Source: Holosporales bacterium (GTDB lineage Bacteria > Pseudomonadota > Alphaproteobacteria > RUG11792). Taken from it: a stretch of DNA of 7,624 nt. The notes under the pieces were generated by a model, which was not told the DNA's origin, did not search any database, and worked only from the letters and a program-made list of their open reading frames with translations. Position numbers and translations under genes: made by a program. The stretch is taken from positions 1 to 7,624 of the forward strand of contig JAIRZU010000058.1 in NCBI GenBank assembly GCA_031267075.1. Reading direction: 5' to 3'. Below, piece by piece: positions 6,208-7,624 of this stretch. How positions within the stretch are numbered: the first letter of the stretch is position 1; every line of letters starts with the position of its first letter.

Positions 6208-6243
6208 GGGGCAGGAGGTGGGGTGGGGAGCTGTGCGCCACCC
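6208..6243 (+). other. G-rich tract with GC hairpin between prfB and dnaX
   Basis: Three GGGG runs and two GG pairs lie in 6208-6228. The segment GGGTGG (6221-6226) is a perfect complement of CCACCC (6238-6243) across an 11-base loop. The 6-bp all-strong stem could end the pheT-prfB transcript, but only TTT follows, so it is not a canonical intrinsic terminator. The G runs could also form a two-layer quadruplex. The rest of the 142-base gap holds only the dnaX promoter. Confidence 0.35.
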
Positions 6244-6266
6244 AGTACCTTTGCAGTGCTATGAAG

Positions 6267-6295
6267 TGTACTCTGGTCACTTGGTGGAATATAAT
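6267..6295 (+). promoter_or_regulatory. Candidate sigma70-type promoter of dnaX
   Basis: A perfect TATAAT (6290-6295) is preceded at 17 bases by TGTACT (6267-6272, 3/6 to the -35 consensus). Transcription would begin near 6302, about 24 bases before the ATG at 6326. This supports that start and independent expression of dnaX from prfB. Confidence 0.55.
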
Positions 6296-6325
6296 AGTCA
6301 CATCTTTCTTTTGGGCAGCGTGGCT

Positions 6326-7495
6326 ATGTCCGGGCACTATGTGGTTTTAAGTCGAAAGTACAGACCTAAGGATCTTGATGATCTCATAGGCCAGGAGGTT
6401 ACAGCTCAGTTCCTTAGGACGAGTCTTGATGAGAATAAGATACCACATGCATTCCTGTTTCATGGGATCCGTGGGATTGGTAAGACTACGACAGCGCGGA
6501 TCCTGGCTCGCTGCTTAAACTGTATGGGTGATGGCAATCAGAGTAGAGCAGCGTCATCCCCATGTGGGACGTGCAAATCATGCGTCGCTCTCGATAATGA
6601 TAATCACATGGACATCATGGAGTTCGATGCCGCCAGCAGGACAGGTGTGGAGGACATCAGGGAGATCATAGAGTCAACCCAGTACGTCCCCCTGCTCGGA
6701 AGGTTCAAGATATTCATCATCGATGAAGTTCATATGTTGTCTAAAAGCGCCTTCAATGCTCTTTTGAAAACCCTCGAAGAGCCACCACCTCATGTGAAGT
6801 TCATATTCGCTACAACCGAGATGAATAAGGTTCCAGAGACGGTTCTCTCGAGATGCATGACGTTTCAGCTGAACCCAATTCATGAGACGAAGTTATCTGC
6901 GTATATGCGAGATATAGCTGCACGTGAGGATATCTCAATTGAGGATGAGGCAGCCGATATAATAGCGACTGAGGCAGGCGGCTCAGTCAGAGATGCGCTC
7001 TCAATCCTTGATCAGGTGATTATGCTCTCCCACCCATCCAAAGTCATAACCACTGAGACGGTTATCAAGACAATCGGGGGAGCGAGGCAGTGCGACATAG
7101 ATTCCATATTAGATCTGATATTGGCTGGTAAGCCGGATGGCGCCGTCCAGCTGGCTGAACGCATCATCGCCTCAGGCTGTGCCCCATTTACACTGTTTAG
7201 TGGGTTGCAAACAGCCTTATATAAGATGATAGCAGCCTGCGTGAAAAAGAGCAATAGCAATCTGTCGAACCTTCTATACCTGTGGCAGATCCTGCTGAAA
7301 CAGACCGAGAATATGAAGGTTGCCGACCACCCAGAACACGTGCTAATTGCAGCGGTCGTTATCCTGGCTCACACCGCTTCGTTCCCCAAAATTGAAGACT
7401 TGATGATCAAGGATACTCCTCCTGAAGGATCAGATAATCTGATACAGAAGATACTAACTAGAATCCCAGGAGCCGACGTCTCGGAAGTGATGTAA
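6326..7495 (+). CDS. dnaX: DNA polymerase III gamma-like subunit (DnaX), lacking tau-specific domains
   Basis: ATPase of the clamp-loader complex that places the sliding clamp on primed DNA. The product is 389 aa from ATG 6326. The frame is open to GTG 6200, but MSGHYVVLSRKYRPKDLDDLIGQE is the usual DnaX N-terminus and the dnaX promoter lies downstream of that GTG. Domain I contains Walker A GIRGIGKT (47-54), a zinc module (C66, C80, C83, C86) with five extra residues after the first Cys compared with E. coli, Walker B IIDEVH (131-136), sensor 1 ATTE (162-165), and the SRC motif with its arginine finger (R176). Domain II has sensor 2 GGSVRDALSILDQ (218-230). Domain III (about 245-355) is the helical collar. 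The protein stops soon after, like E. coli gamma (431 aa) and not tau (643 aa). The expected DnaB- and Pol III alpha-binding domains IV-V are absent. Confidence 0.95.
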   Translation: MSGHYVVLSRKYRPKDLDDLIGQEVTAQFLRTSLDENKIPHAFLFHGIRGIGKTTTARILARCLNCMGDGNQSRAASSPCGTCKSCVALDNDNHMDIMEFDAASRTGVEDIREIIESTQYVPLLGRFKIFIIDEVHMLSKSAFNALLKTLEEPPPHVKFIFATTEMNKVPETVLSRCMTFQLNPIHETKLSAYMRDIAAREDISIEDEAADIIATEAGGSVRDALSILDQVIMLSHPSKVITTETVIKTIGGARQCDIDSILDLILAGKPDGAVQLAERIIASGCAPFTLFSGLQTALYKMIAACVKKSNSNLSNLLYLWQILLKQTENMKVADHPEHVLIAAVVILAHTASFPKIEDLMIKDTPPEGSDNLIQKILTRIPGADVSEVM

Positions 7496-7568
7496 GTGGC
7501 AGGAACACACCACAAGAAACACTGAGGCAGCTTGGTTATCTCAGAGAGTGTGAACATGGGCGTGGGGA

Positions 7569-7598
7569 TTGACAACTAACTACATATTTTTCTAGCAT
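7569..7598 (+). promoter_or_regulatory. Candidate promoter for a gene beyond the window
   Basis: A perfect -35, TTGACA (7569-7574), is followed after 18 bases by TAGCAT (7593-7598, 4/6). Transcription would start near 7605 and leave the window. The 7496-7624 tail holds no supportable gene. An imperfect stem (CTGAG at 7522-7526, CTCAG at 7540-7544) follows dnaX without a U-tract. Confidence 0.45.
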
Positions 7599-7624
7599 TG
7601 AATCGGTGTAACACGAGCAGAACA

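Noticed and set aside
6200..6325. 42-residue N-terminal extension of DnaX from GTG 6200
   Set aside because: It covers the G-rich spacer and the predicted promoter; DnaX proteins normally begin shortly before the LSRKYRP motif, matching ATG 6326.
7241..7249. Programmed -1 frameshift in dnaX at GTG-AAA-AAG
   Set aside because: The heptamer begins with G, not A, and the protein is already gamma-length; a shift would not add tau domains.
7553..7576. Mini-ORF MGVGIDN after dnaX
   Set aside because: Seven codons without a ribosome binding site.

Overview
The window looks like a housekeeping stretch from an alphaproteobacterium with a compact genome. A Rickettsiales/Anaplasmataceae-like origin is possible but unproven. 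The PheT N-terminus (KFTFNWLKDHL, then QHPNADRLKV) and the GreA core look alphaproteobacterial to me. Base composition is near 50% GC by eye, arginine is written mostly as AGG/AGA, operons are short, and DnaX is very short. No mobile element, CRISPR array or known defence system is visible.

Layout, left to right. (1) The last 15 codons of a plus-strand gene, almost certainly murA, end inside the 3' end of a minus-strand pseudouridine synthase gene (rluB type). That gene follows greA on the minus strand and its true start probably overlaps the greA stop. (2) A 140-base intergenic stretch holds a perfect 8-bp dyad and promoter-like boxes. (3) A minus-strand 315-aa gene encodes an unrecognised lipoprotein: lipobox Cys, a short coiled coil, then a novel-looking domain carrying two TCWT motifs. 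It has a very strong ribosome binding site, a CtrA-type TTAA-N7-TTAAC box in its leader, and arginine codon use unlike pheT. (4) A minus-strand tRNA-Ala(GGC) gene lies upstream of it. (5) On the plus strand, pheT and prfB are separated by one base. The prfB reading frame is continuous, so the classical RF2 autoregulatory frameshift is absent. (6) A G-rich spacer with a GC hairpin and a good sigma70-type promoter leads into dnaX, which encodes only the gamma-like part (389 aa). (7) The last 129 bases carry no gene but do carry a consensus-like promoter pointing out of the window.

Most genes serve information processing: charging tRNA-Phe, terminating translation at UGA/UAA, decoding Ala codons, rescuing stalled RNA polymerase, modifying rRNA and loading the replication clamp. 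The exception is the lipoprotein, the least explained and most interesting object here. All assignments come from reading motifs in the sequence; no database search was possible.
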